From Dichotomocladium elegans (taxonomy: Eukaryota > Mucoromycota > Mucoromycetes > Mucorales > Lichtheimiaceae), in NCBI GenBank assembly GCA_025716815.1, contig JAIXMN010000016.1, positions 682,001 to 746,000 of the forward strand: a stretch of 64,000 nt of DNA. The letters are read 5' to 3'. The notes under the pieces are model-generated. The model saw nothing but the letters and a program-made list of their open reading frames with translations. It was not told the origin of the DNA and ran no database searches. The first letter of the stretch is position 1. The number at the start of each line of letters is the position of its first letter. Shown here one piece after another: positions 51,032 through 62,945 of the stretch. The position numbers and the translations under genes are program-made.

Positions 51032-52744
51032 ATGGCGACACACACGGTAAGCCCTACAAACATACCCATCACAACTGGAAAATCCTCTCTCTTAATCTGC
51101 TGATTTAGACGACCCAGATTCCTGCTGATGCGCCATTGCGTGTCGGTGCGCTTAAAATCGTCGGCGCGTCGGCTACTCGCGAATCATTTCTGAACAGCGT
51201 GCTTTCCGGACTGTTCGAAGCAGAAACGAGCGGCGCGGTGTTAGACCGGGTCAAAGAAGCCGCCAAAAAATTACAGCGACACAATATCTTTGAGGATATC
51301 AAGGTGTACATGAATTCGACCTCAAACGACGCGGTGGATGTGACATTTGATTTGCGAGAGAAGGCAAAAGGTGTCCTTACCACGTCGCTTGGTGTGGGTG
51401 AGAACGAGGCCAATGTGGTATGTGTAAGGCACCCTAGGGAATGTCATTTTGCGCTGATATACCCTTGGACTTTCCTTAAAAACATAGAATGGTACGATTG
51501 CCTTCAGAAACGTGTTTGGTGGTGCCGAAACCGTTCATGCAAAATACGAGTTTGGTAACCGTACTAAGCATGCGATTGAGGTAAAAATATGGAGAAAGGC
51601 AAGGAAGGACAGCAAATTGATACAACCTAATATGGTAGTTAGCCGGTGGAATTCCCATCTTGGGCTCCCCGGATATCACCCTGGAGGCGTTTGTCAAAGG
51701 CTCGATTAAGGACTATTCGCTTATCAATCTCTACATGGAGACTTCAAAGATGACTGGTCTTCGAGTAAAGGTAAATACAATAATGCTTTTCCCATTTTTG
51801 CATCTGCTCAGATGGTAACGTAAGAATAGGCGCAATCAGGATGGGGTCAACATCGCCTGAGTTATGCCATGATCAACCGGGATATTACTGCTGGTCCTAA
51901 GTCTTCAGCTCTGTAAGTGTGAATGAATCACCCGAAGCCGAGCGAGAGCTGATGATTATTTGAAGCGTGCGGGCCCATTCGGGAGCGAACGTCAAATCGT
52001 CTGTGCTTCATTCCTTTGTTAGAGATACGCGCGACCATGTGACCATGCCAACAAAGGGCGAGTATATTTCGGTCACGCAAGAACTGGCGGGTCTTGGTGA
52101 CCGTGGCGATGCCAGCTACTTTAAGCAGGAAATCGCAGCCCAGATCCACAGACCGCTGGGAGGCAACGTTGTCTTGAGCGGTGGCATCAAGACCGGTTTC
52201 CTGCATGCGTTGGATGACCGCAAGGTTATGAATGTGTCTGATCGCTTCTACTTGGGAGGGCCTTTGTCAGTGCGCGGTTTCAAAATGGGCGGCATTGGGC
52301 CTCGCGAGGGCAGTAAGTCCATGATCCTTGCCCTTTAAACCTGACGTAGATACTCATGCATGATCACAAAGACGATGCGGCGGGTGGCAATATCTTTTAC
52401 GCTGCTGGTATTAGCTTGACAACCCCCATCCCCGGTGTGATTGATCAGTGTCCTATCAAAGCCCACGCCTTCTTCAATAGCGGCAACATTATGACCACTC
52501 CCAAGAGTAAGTTGAAGAGCATATTGCGATTCTTCTATAAGCTCATCATCTTCATGTAGATGTTCCTGTGAATGCCATGTACAATGAGCTTTTCCACGAT
52601 TCTCGGACGTCGGTCGGTGCGGGCCTTATCTTTTACCATGAACTTGCCCGTGTGGAGGTTAACTTTTGCGTACCCCTGCGCTTTAGAACGGAAGATCGTC
52701 CCCAGCATGGCCTTCAGTTCGGTCTGGGCATCAACTTTTTGTAG
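51032..52744 (+). CDS. SAM50: Sorting and assembly machinery component Sam50/Tob55 (multi-exon)
   Basis: Sam50 inserts beta-barrel proteins into the mitochondrial outer membrane. The coding part of exon 1 is just 15 nt (MATHT, ATG at 51,032), spliced to TQIPADAPLRVGALKIVGAS. A single POTRA domain follows (LDRVKEAAKKLQRHNIFEDI, VDVTFDLREK). The Omp85 barrel then includes NVFGGAETVHAKYEFGNRT, GSIKDYSLINLYMETSKMTG, SFVRDTRDHVTMPTKGEY, the L6-loop motif RFYLGGPLSVRGFKMGGIGP and a final beta-signal-like strand LQFGLGINFL. Six or seven short introns split the gene. All Omp85 hallmarks are present and the length is typical of fungal Sam50. Identification is firm; exact exon borders near 51.5-52.0 kb are approximate. 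Confidence 0.94.
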
Positions 52745-55304
52745 AGCCCACAACCGCTATCTTCTGCAATTAAAGTCATTTCCCTACAGTTCTGAGCCTT
52801 TAGCGCATTTCTTCCACTATATTGTGTATCCTAAAATGAGGAATCTATAGCTTGCAGGGTTGATTCTGAGCTTATTGCTATGCAAAAGGGTACTGACACT
52901 TGGATGAAAAGATGCGTTTTGAGCCGATAGCTTTGAAGCTGACGTTTTGAGTTCATTAGCTGCAGCGAAGCACCCAGATGTATATCTCCTCGTTTCAACA
53001 CAGCCATGAGATTTGACCCTAATGGCATTTTTAAGAAAAGTAGAAACAGGAGATTGTTCCCATATTCTCAATGCCGAGTATAAATGAGTTGCCTTAAATG
53101 CGTTGATGAGAACTTATCAGTTGCCCTGGAGCGACTTTGGGCACTTGAAGTATCCAGGACGACAATCCATCAATTGATATATTTGCGCTATATAAAATTT
53201 AAAGGGCGTCTTGATTGGATGTGTCGATGGGATGAAAGAAGCGGAAATCATGCACAGTTGCACAGCGTACAATGACCAAGACAAGGTCTGATTTTTCAAG
53301 CTGACTAGCACAGCGTTGAATTTCACCATCAATAACGGCTGTTGCCTTTCAGATGGTATAGACCCCAATCATACTACATTCGTGAAAACGATTCTATGAA
53401 GCCTAAATGCGAAAGCATAGCGGGAGGATAGAAAATACAATGACTGCCCGTGCAGTGATACACTTTGGTCCTACTAAATCATATCACTATAACGTGTTGG
53501 AATAAACCCCGCGCTCTTCCCAGTGTTCACGTTTCTTTGGCCTCTCCCATTCCCCATCATGCCCATAATATCTGGTTCTGTGTCCTCCCAACCCGTCAAA
53601 CCATCCACCATATTCGCCCGTCCTTTAGGTCTTCGTCAGCTTGTAGCATCTGTCGCGTTCCACAAGGGATTGATCCCCTACACGCCAAGCAGAACATTTG
53701 TGACAGTCAACGGTATTACTTTATATTCAAAATTACAAGCGCTTTATATTTGCCATGGCCCGCTCAGAGTAATCCAGACTGAGCATTCCACCCATTCGTC
53801 ATGCAAGGAAGCAGTCCATTTTTTCAAACTTGTCTTGATTTTATTCTCTTCGCGCAATCTCGTTGCAACTTCTTACCGCCATTCGTTTGCATTGCGATCC
53901 AGAATTCTCTTTTTTTACCTGTGCACGTGCTGCGGAAGGGCAGAACAACAGATATCGGCAACTGTTTAGTGATCTTTCAGAGCATGGCGATAAAACAATG
54001 CTGTACTTCTGCGACGATTAAAAACTGCGGATTTGCGAAGAAAACTGAGAAAATCGTAGAGAGCTGCTGTTAACGCGATATTTTTCACCACACTACGCAT
54101 CAGAAGATATAAGCTGAACACTTCTGAGTTTGTTTGGAGGCTTTCAGATGTCAATCTTTACACGTTGAGCGGAGACCGTCCAATGCGGAAGATTCGTGTT
54201 CAGGCATTGCGGGAAAAAAACAAAATAAAAAATTAGAGTGGAAGAGGTGCCAAAAAATGCTTTTGTCCTGTGCTCTTCATATGTCCTTTTATAGTAAAAC
54301 TGTCCACCGTTTGCGTGCATAAAGCCTTCTGATGAATATCATGCACCCTACGAAATAAAGATAGCATCATGTGAATCTAATCCTAACCGTTGTTGGCGCT
54401 GATATATTTTGCTAGAGACTACAACGCCTGTGCTACGAAAAATACCACCCATTGGACCTGAACCATCGGTGCCGCGAAAATTATCTTCACTTGACCTGTT
54501 CGTTTCGTCAACTTGCCACCATAAAAATGAAAACAGAACTATATGGACACAAGGTGCTTTCCCAAGACGAAACACATCTTCAACGGGCAATTCCTTTTTT
54601 CCGACCACACAAGCTTTTTCATACTATAGACAGAAGTAGTTCTTTGCGCACTTCCAGAAAAAATGCTTCACCCTAATACTTCTTTCCTACCTTTGACCGG
54701 TAGCCAATCGAAAATACTGTATGAGTATTGCTTTGTGTTGTTCCACATTTATGGGTGTGCGCATTTTATCATTGCTAATTCGAATTTCACGAGACCTTTA
54801 CATTGCCGAATATACATTTTCGACGCATATACGCACCCAACCCGCCTCGGTGTCTAGATTGAGTATTTCCCCTTGGTCATTTCTCCCTTTCCACGTCGCT
54901 TTGCCGAAGTTTAAGTGAATGAACAATGTATCTTTCCAATTCTATATTTAACGGCATAGTGGAAACATGTTGGGCAAATCCTCACGTCATAATCCATTGA
55001 TAGTGCATTTACACGCTCACATGCGCACAAAGATGCTTATTATTTTCATTTTCATTCTTTTTTTGAAAAAAGAAGCACCGTTTAGCAGCCACACCTGCTA
55101 AACGAGGCCATAGTTCCAAAATAATAAAAATTAAGTCTCAAGAAACTCTTACGAGGACTTCCTGGACCGAGAAATATTGTTTTCGTTCAAATATTTTGTT
55201 TTCGTTTAAATATTTTGGGGTTTTCATTTTCATTAACTGAGCAGCCCGTTGGTTGAGACCCTCAAAAGAGAGCCCCGTAACAGGGATAGCCGCGTGAAGG
55301 CCGG
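52745..55304. other. Gene-poor AT-rich stretch before the retrotransposon
   Basis: No supportable gene. One 148-codon open frame (53,523-53,969) has a basic, presequence-like part (TIFARPLGLRQLVASVAFHK) but no recognisable family, so I do not call it. A minus-strand open frame at 55,138-55,341 ends left of, and runs into, the LINE copy 1 insertion point. Confidence 0.5.
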
Positions 55305-55317
55305 CTGCTGTGTATCC
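55305..55317 (+). repeat. Target-site repeat, left copy (CTGCTGTGTATCC)
   Basis: This 13-bp sequence recurs exactly at 60,553-60,565 and 63,180-63,192. The sequence before it differs from the LINE 3' end, so here it marks the left flank of copy 1 rather than part of the element. It is best read as a target-site duplication. Confidence 0.7.
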
Positions 55318-55453
55318 CATCCTCTTCCCGATACTCCACACTTTTTGTGTGGTTTATACGTTTTTTATTACAATCTCGTTTCTGCGTCGTCCCACTTCAG
55401 CAAAACCAGTCTTCAAAGCCGCCCCACCCCCGCATCCCTCTCGACGCGCGAAT

Positions 55454-56922
55454 ATGCCACCTACACCCTCCCGTGGCATTTCACAGCTTACTGAGGAAGC
55501 TAAAGCAGCCCTCATGGACAACTTCAAAATGCACCGCGATGAACTCGCGTGCCACGCCTGTGGGAGCATCGGCCGCCTCCGTCGATGCGGTTTCTCTAAC
55601 GATAAGACTCGCCGCCCGTTATTTGCCTGTTCTTCTTGCTCTGCTCGCCCTAACCATGATATCATCCTCAAAGCCATACAGCTGCACCTGAAAGGTGCCA
55701 ACCTCGGCCCAAACACCCCAACCACGCAGGATACTCCGACCAACAGCCAATCACAAGCTAACACGGAGGAGCACATGGCAGCAGAGACAGTAGCACCAAA
55801 TGCACCACTCTCCCAGCCTAATTGGGCTGATATAATGGACGAAGAGAACGATACCAATGTCTTCGCGCCCGACACCCAAGTCACCCCGCTTGTCTTTGAG
55901 CACTACGAAGCCCTTCCAGACCACATGCAGGTCATCGTTCGAACACTTAACGAACTCCAAGCCAAAGTTGACCGTCATGACCATCTAGTCATGGAGTTGA
56001 AAGACCTCTCGCCCGACTTCTCGAGGTTACACGGGATCTCACTGCTGCCAATGCTCGGGTAGCCGACCTTGAGCGGGATAATGCTGCCCTACGAGCATCG
56101 ATCGCCACCTCACCGCCAGCCTCCTCCACGAATGGAATCTATGCATCGATCCACGCACCTAAAATACAGGAGACACCCCAATGCGCCACAACCACGCCGA
56201 CCACCAGCCAGCCCTCCACCACCCCAAATGTCTGGAAGAACGCTAACCGCACAAAGATGCTCCGAATCTCCCGCCCCGCTCCCTCCCCTGCAGTACTCCA
56301 GCGCCGCACCGAAGCTGCCAGCCGCGCTTTCCAACTTCCTTCTGCAACCCATGGCTTCCAACTTGTTCATCTCCCATCTCGAGCTCGAATGCGTAAAAGC
56401 CAACTCCGCGCCAATCTCCGTCGCCTGGGTGTTGATAACGGCCGCATCCTTGACATACATTATCCTGATCGCCAAGTCGTCAGCCTTCTCACTCATAACG
56501 ATTATGTGCCTGAATTACTAACATGTTTTGAAAAAGCTAGAATTGCGCCACTCACCAACTTCGACCCTTGCGACCCCGATCGTCTCCGTAACCCTGCGTA
56601 CGCCTCCCTCTCCCCTGAGGACCGCGCTGAGAAAGCCCGCCATCATCATCACGAACGGATGCTCCGCGCCATCGATACCATCCGTGACCCAGTCCGTCTC
56701 TCTGTGGCACGGGATTTCCTACGACAGGGCCTCATCACCGAAGCTGAACTCCAGGCGGCCATTGCTGGTAAGAAACTCGCCACGCCTCTCCCACCACGCC
56801 AAACCAACCCCGACGACGGCGCCAACTTTCGACCTCTTGAAGAGGCTGACACGGAGATGGAAGGTGTCGACGACGACACAACTTCAGCCCGGCTCGCCTC
56901 CCCCACTCCCAACCGATTATGA
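55454..56922 (+). pseudogene. LINE copy 1 ORF1 (Gag-like, RNA-binding candidate), one frame break
   Basis: The ATG at 55,454 opens a frame that starts MPPTPSRGISQLTEEAK. Residues 33-62 hold a cysteine module C-x2-C-x8-C-x13-C-x2-C (CHAC to CSSC). This resembles the N-terminal zinc ribbon of some transposases more than the CCHC knuckles usual in LINE ORF1. An acidic and Gln/Thr-rich linker follows. The frame is then lost near 56,000 by a shift of one base in the minus sense and continues as a coiled-coil-like ARVADLERDNAALRA. The C-terminal part has RANLRRLGVDNGRILDIHYP and LLTHNDYVPELLTCFEKARI, similar to the RRM-like ORF1 cores of early-fungal LINEs. The stop overlaps the ORF2 start. Role in RNA packaging is inferred from position and basic character. 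Confidence 0.8.
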
Positions 56923-59900
56923 GAGACACCACAAATGTGAATGTCTCACTCTGGAATGCCTCTGGGCTTCCTCGCCACACAATCGATTCAATCCTCGCTC
57001 ACACGACCTCCTCCTCTCTCCTTTTTATCACCGAAACCTGGCTCTTGCCCCCCTCCGCTTCCCTACCTCCTGGAAACAATACCACACCTATGCAGTCCCT
57101 GTATCTGGCCACCATGGTCGGGGAAAGATGGGCATTTCTCTTCTTATTAATCCCTCCTGTCCGTTCAATGTCACCCACCTACCCAACCTCGCGCCCTCAA
57201 ATCCAGAATACACCCTTTCCTGCATTGTTGGCGACATCCTAATCCATTGTGTCTACCTCCCGCCCTCCCTCCCAGACCAAACTGCCATTAATATCTTGGA
57301 CTCACTCCCGTCTGAACTGCCTGGCATCTCCAACACTATCTTTTGCGGTGACTTCAACGCGCGACTAGGCCAACTCATTGGTGACCACACGATAACGCCC
57401 CGAGGATATCGCCTCCAAACCTGGCTACAAACGCATGGTCTTTCCTTACTAAATGCCGAGCTAGCATTCGGCCTACCAACCTTTATCCGACATAACGGCT
57501 CCAGCATTATTGACCTTTTCATTAGCACTAACCCATTGACAAACGCCGACATGTTTATTCGCGATGACCTCTCTTTAGATTCCGAGCATAAAATCGTTAA
57601 TCTTGAACTACACCTCGAACAAACGCCGACGAATTCCAATCATCCACCTACCACCCCCCGCTGGCGCCTCAAACGTTTAGAGGACCCTGATATCCGAGAT
57701 ACATACTCTAACACTTTTCGCAGCGCGCTAACGACCCTCACGACCGAGATTGAACGCCACCTTAAACCTGTGACACCACCCACCACCCTCCCACCGATTG
57801 ACGACCTCGTTGAGACTCTCAACAAGACCATCTACCAATCCCTCGACACCACCGTTGGCCGCCGCGCCCCTCCTGTGCGCAACATGGCCAAGTGGTTCCT
57901 GACCCCCGCCATAGCATCTGCCATTGACCACCGCGAATACTGCTACCGCAAATGGCGTAGGGCTAGCGGTACCAACAAGCTAACATGGTGGATCAAACAC
58001 CAAGAAGCCCGAGCACACGTCCGCCGCGCACTTAGCCTTCGACGAGCCGAAACCTGGAGAGAATTCTGCTCCCGCCTGAACGAGGGCGAATTCAACAGAG
58101 CAACTGCAACCATGAAGCGTATCCGTAGAAGTCGCACCCTCCACCCCACCTTTACTGACCCCGACGGCCCAATCACTGCCGCCAACAAGATGGCAGATCA
58201 CCTCGCCACAACCTTTAGTGGGCATCTCATTCCAGAACACACCACCACACCGCCTTCCTCGCCACATCAGACCGCTACACCACCTACGGACTCCCCCTTC
58301 ACACCTGCTTTGATATCCTCTGCATTAGAGTCTCTGCCGAAAGGGAAAGCACCTGGAGTCGATCAGATCCGCAGTGAAATGATCCAACCCATTGTCGAGC
58401 CACTAACCCCCATCCTCCTAGATATCTTCAACCTCTGCTGGCGTTGGTCATACACCCCGGACATCTGGCGCCGAGCTCAGGTTGTGCCCATACACAAGAA
58501 AGGCAATACTCAAGACCCGGCCAACTTTCGGCCAATCGGTCTAACTTCCGTCTTCCGCAAAACCCTCGAACACTGTCTTAAAGACATCGTTCTTACCACC
58601 GGGCCGCCGCTTGACATTGCACAAGGTGGGTTCCGCGCAAATCGGAGTGCCCTCGATCAAGCCCGTATCCTCCATGAAATCAGCTACCTCCACAAACGAA
58701 TTCACCATCAACCGCCGACCCTCGCATTCCTCGACATCAAATCAGCCTATGACACAGTCGACCGCAATTATATCTGGCTAACTCTCTCCCCTTATCTCTC
58801 GCACCACCTCCTCGAACTACTAAAAAGCCTTTTTGACCATGTCACCATAGAAGTCTTGCTGTCTAACGTCTCCTCGCGTCGATTCTCCCCTGCTACCGGA
58901 GTCCTTCAAGGTTCCGTGTTATCTCCCATTCTATACTCTTTTTATATAAACTCCCTCCCCTCATTTCTCCGCAAAGCTGAAGACGAGATGGATCCAGATT
59001 TCCAAGCTCCTCCTGGGATATACGCCGAAGACACGAGAATCAACTGCCTCTTGTATGCAGACGATGTCGCCATCATTGGTACCCCTACCACAATGCCCAT
59101 CCTCCTCAATGCCTGCGAACAACATAGCAGAGATCAGGGCTATCGATGGAATCCCTCAAAATGCGTCATCTTGGTTCCACCAGAGGCTCCAGCAGGTACA
59201 TCTTCATACTCCCTATATGGTCAACCGCTGCCCGAACGTCCTGTGTTCCCCTACCTAGGCGTACCATTCGATTCCTCCGGCACAATCAATGCTGACCAAC
59301 TCATCACCCGTAACGCCCAAGCAGCAATTAGCAGTATGCGTGTATTCCATAGCATCGGCCTTCGTCCAAGCGGACTCAGTCGCCTCCTCGCCACGCGTTT
59401 GTACCGTCAATTCATACGACCTAAAATGGAATATGGACTCGCCATCGTCCACCTCAACAAGAAACAACACCAGGCTCTTGAGACCGCGCAGTCCACATGC
59501 TTGCAAATGATCTACGGAGCACACAAAGCATCCTCTACACAAGTCATGGCCCATCTCGCCAACATCCCCCCCATGACCAATCGGGTCGCCATCCTCCAGG
59601 CAAAATTCCTGCTTCGTGCACACAACCTCCCAGAGGACACCCTTCTTGCAAACCTTATCCCACAAATTCGGCATGCAAGAAGTGGCTCTTGGCGTAACCT
59701 CCAATCAAAGAACCTGATCTGGATGAGTCTTCCGCATCCTCGCGATACAACCAGTCTCGGAGAACTTAAAGCAGCCATACGAATGTATCTGGCCAACCAC
59801 CTAACTGCCACACGTAACCACCGCAAAAGCAAACTCCTCAGCCAGTGCCGCCCACATTTCGGTGTAGATCCGGTCATGTGGCTGCCAATGACCCAGTTCG

Positions 59901-60319
59901 AGCGTAGCAGATGCATCCGATGGCGAATAGGCTGGCTGCCTGGTGGGAAACCCCGTAATTGTCCTCGCTGTGGAATCACCTCTGGAACCACACGCCCACA
60001 CCTCATCCAATGCCTCCGCCTACATACCAGACTCCATGTGAACCCGCAGATCGCAGACCCCATCTCGTACGTGCTCAACATGCTACCCAAATCACCGCCA
60101 AGACACCTAGCCCGCATTAGATATTGGACGCATACCTGGCCCATCCTATGCGGTATCCTGGACGAGCTCGAAAGCATCCAGCACCCAGAGTATAAACGCC
60201 ACTCCAAATATAACCAAGGCACGCCTGGCCAAGACCTCATTACATGGCTTCAACCATCTCTGCCTTTCTCGCCTCCTCAGCTCCCTCCATCTTCCTTCAT
60301 CACGTCAGCTAGTATCTAG
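56919..60319 (+). pseudogene. LINE copy 1 ORF2: endonuclease-reverse transcriptase, one frame break
   Basis: ORF2 begins at the ATG at 56,919, overlapping the ORF1 TGA as ATGA. The endonuclease domain starts NVSLWNASGLPRHTIDSILA, with the catalytic FITETWL Glu. The frame then shifts by one base in the minus sense near a C6 run (57,048-57,053). The remaining endonuclease carries FCGDFNARLG and DSEHKIVNLELHL (SDH-like). The reverse transcriptase has PKGKAPGVDQIRSEMIQP, HKKGNTQDPANFRPIGLTS, GFRANRSALDQARILHE, LAFLDIKSAYDTVDR, GVLQGSVLSPILYSFYIN and the catalytic YADD at 59,054-59,065. A C-terminal CCHC-like finger (CPRCG then HLIQC) follows near 60.0 kb. No RNase H is seen. The catalytic residues appear intact despite the frame break. 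Confidence 0.9.
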
Positions 60320-60552
60320 AACCCGCCACCCCTCCTCATTTCTACTTTTAGCTTCGTTCTGCCTTTTCTTCTATCTGTTTTCTTCCCTATACCTATCTCC
60401 CCATTATCTTACCTATCTGTTGCCACTTTCATTTTTTCCCTACAATCCCCTAGGGTTTTTTTAGCCACCCATCATTAAGAATCGCGCGAGAGCGGAAGAG
60501 CTGCAAGCAGCAAGCGCTCATATATCGCAATATCAAATAAAACCAACTTTAT
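60320..60552 (+). repeat. LINE 3' untranslated region, copy 1
   Basis: This region is nearly identical to 62,946-63,179. It includes a pyrimidine-rich start, a GAGAGCGGAAGAGCTGCAAG segment that may form a hairpin, and CAAATAAAACC near the end, then stops at the 13-bp repeat. Its conservation in both copies supports a role in reverse transcriptase recognition (inferred). Confidence 0.8.
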
Positions 60553-60565
60553 CTGCTGTGTATCC
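60553..60565 (+). repeat. Target-site repeat, middle copy
   Basis: The same 13 bp sit exactly between the 3' end of LINE copy 1 and the truncated 5' end of copy 2. It serves as the right flank of one insertion and the left flank of the other. Confidence 0.7.
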
Positions 60566-62945
60566 TCCACCGCGAATACTGCTATCGCAAATGGCGTAGG
60601 GCTAACGGTACCAACAAGCTAACATGGTGGATCAAACACCAAGAAGCCCGAGCACACGTCCGCCGCGCACTTAGCCTTCGACGAGCCGAAACCTGGAGAG
60701 AATCCTGCTCCCGCCTGAACGAGGGCGAATTTAACAGAGCAACTGCAACCATGAAGCGTATTCCTAAAAGTCGCACCCTCCACCCCTCCTTCACTGACCC
60801 AGAGGGTCCAGTCACTGCCGCCAACAAAATGGCAGATCATCTCGCCACAACCTTTAGTGGGCATCTAATTCCAGAACACACTACCACACCGCATCAGACC
60901 GCTACACCACCTGCAGACTCCCCCTTCACACCTGCTTTGATATCCTCTGCATTAGAGTCTCTGCCGAAAGGGAAAGCACCTGGAGTCGATCAGATCCGCA
61001 GTGAAATGATCCAGCCCATTGTCGAGCCACTAACCCCCATCCTCCTAGATATCTTCAACCTCTGCTGGCGTTGGTCATACACCCCGGACATCTGGCGCCG
61101 AGCTCAGGTTGTGCCTATACACAAGAAAGGCAATACCCAAGACCCGGCCAACTTTCGGCCAATCGGTCTAACTTCCGTCTTCCACAAAACTCTCCAACAC
61201 TGTCTTAAAGACATCGTTCTTACCACCGGGCCGCCGCTTGACATTGCACAAGGTGGGTTCCGCGCAAATCGGAGTGCCCTCGATCAAGCCCGTATCCTTC
61301 ATGAAATCAGCTACCTCCACAAACGAATTCACCATCAATCGCCGACCCTCGCATTCCTTGACATCAAATCAGCCTATGACACAGTCGACCGCAATTATAT
61401 CTGGCAAACTCTCTCCCCTTACCTCTCGCACCACCTCCTCGAATTACTAAAAAGCCTTTTTGACCATGTCACCATAGAAGTCTTGCTGTCTAACGTCTCC
61501 TCGCGTCGATTCTCCCCTGCTACCGGAGTCCTTCAAGGTTCCGTGTTATCCCCCATTCTATACTCTTTTTATATAAACTCCCTCCCCTCATTTCTCCGCA
61601 AAGCTGAAGACGAGATGGATCCAGATTTCCAAGCTCCTCCTGGGATATACGCCGAAGACACGAGAATCAACTGCCTCTTGTATGCAGACGATGTCGCCAT
61701 CATTGGTACCCCTACCACAATGCCCATCCTCCTCAATGCCTGCGAACAACATAGCAGAGATCAGGGCTATCGATGGAATCCCTCAAAATGCGTCATCTTG
61801 GTTCCACCAGAGGCTCCAGCAGGTACATCTTCATACTCCCTATATGGTCAACCGCTGCCCAATGTCCGGTGTTCCCCTACCTAGGCGTACCATTCGATTC
61901 CTCCGGCACAATCAATGTTGACCAACTCATCACCCGTAACTCCCAAGCAGCAATTAGCAGTATGCGTGTATTCCATAGCATCGGCCTTCGCCCAAGCGGA
62001 CTCAGTCGCCTCCTCGCCACGCGTTTGTACCGTCAATTCATACGCCCTAAAATGGAATATGGACTCGCCATCGTCCACCTCAACAAGAAACAACACCAGG
62101 CTCTTGAGACCGCGCAGTCCACATGCTTGCAAATGATCTATGGAGCACACAAAGCATCCTCTACGCAAGTTATGGCCCATCTAGCCAACATCCCCCCCAT
62201 GATCAATCGGGTCGCCATCCTCCAGGCAAAATTCCTGCTTCGTGCACACAACCTCCCAGAGGACACCCTTCTTGCAAGCCTTATCCCACAAATTCGGCAT
62301 GCAAGAAGTGGCTCTTGGCGTAACCTCCAATCAAAGAACCTGATCTGGATGAGTCTTCCGCACCCTCGCGGTACAATCAGTCTAGGGGAACTTAAAGCAG
62401 CCATACGAATGTATCTGGCCAACCACCTAACTGCCACACGTAACCACCGCAAAAGCAAACTCCTCAGCCAGTGCCGCCCACATATAGGGGTGGATCCGGT
62501 CATGTGGCTGCCAATGACCCAGTTCGAGCGTAGCAGATGCATCCGATGGCGAATAGGCTGGCTGCCTGGTGGGAAACCCCGTGATTGTCCTCGCTGTGGC
62601 ACCACCTCTGGAACCACACGCCCACACCTCACTCAATGCCTCCGTCTACATACCAGACTCCGTGTGAACTCGCAGATCGCAGACCCCATCTCGTACGTGC
62701 TCAATATGCTACCCAAATCACCGCCAAGGCACCTATCCCGCATTAGATATTGGATGCACACCTGGCCCATCCTATGCGATATCCTGGACGAGCTCGAAAG
62801 CATCCAACACCCAGAGTATAAACGCCACTCCAAATATAACCAAGGCACGCCTGGCCAAGACCTCATTACATGGCTTCAACCATCTCTGCCTTTCTCGCCT
62901 CCTCAGCTCCCTCCATCTTCCTTCATCACGTCAGCTAGTATCTAG
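60566..62945 (+). pseudogene. LINE copy 2 ORF2 fragment (reverse transcriptase), frame break
   Basis: The fragment starts inside the region between endonuclease and reverse transcriptase (HREYCYRKWRRANGTNKL) and lacks the endonuclease altogether. The reverse transcriptase core is preserved, with YADD at 61,681-61,692. The frame is lost by one base near 61,862 and continues in the next frame as FPYLGVPFDSSGTIN to the stop at 62,945, including the C-terminal Cys/His finger (CPRCGTTSG). It cannot encode a working element. Confidence 0.9.

Larger units (their letters stand above)
55318..60552 (+). mobile_element. Non-LTR retrotransposon (LINE), copy 1, near full length, defective
   Basis: The element has a ~136-bp 5' leader, ORF1, an overlapping ORF2 (apurinic-type endonuclease plus reverse transcriptase) and a ~233-bp 3' untranslated region. 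That region carries an AATAAA signal close to the end, without a long poly(A) tail. It is bounded by exact 13-bp repeats. Both ORFs contain one frame break, so this copy is probably not autonomous as it stands. No RNase H domain is evident after the reverse transcriptase, unlike Tad1-type fungal LINEs. The clade cannot be fixed by eye. Confidence 0.9.

Noticed and set aside
53523..53969. 148-codon plus-strand open frame with a presequence-like segment
   Set aside because: The length is possible by chance. No family resemblance, no splice support, and the later part looks like random AT-rich sequence.
55310..55453. In-frame extension upstream of the LINE ORF1 ATG
   Set aside because: It encodes a hydrophobic stretch unlike ORF1 and begins inside the 13-bp flanking repeat. 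I treat it as 5' leader.
56528..56918. Upstream part of the long frame containing ORF2
   Set aside because: It lies over the true ORF1 C-terminal frame and is low-complexity. The endonuclease starts in another frame at 56,919.
59255..60240. Long antisense frames over the LINE ORF2
   Set aside because: They occur in both copies only because the sense sequence is repeated, and resemble no protein family.
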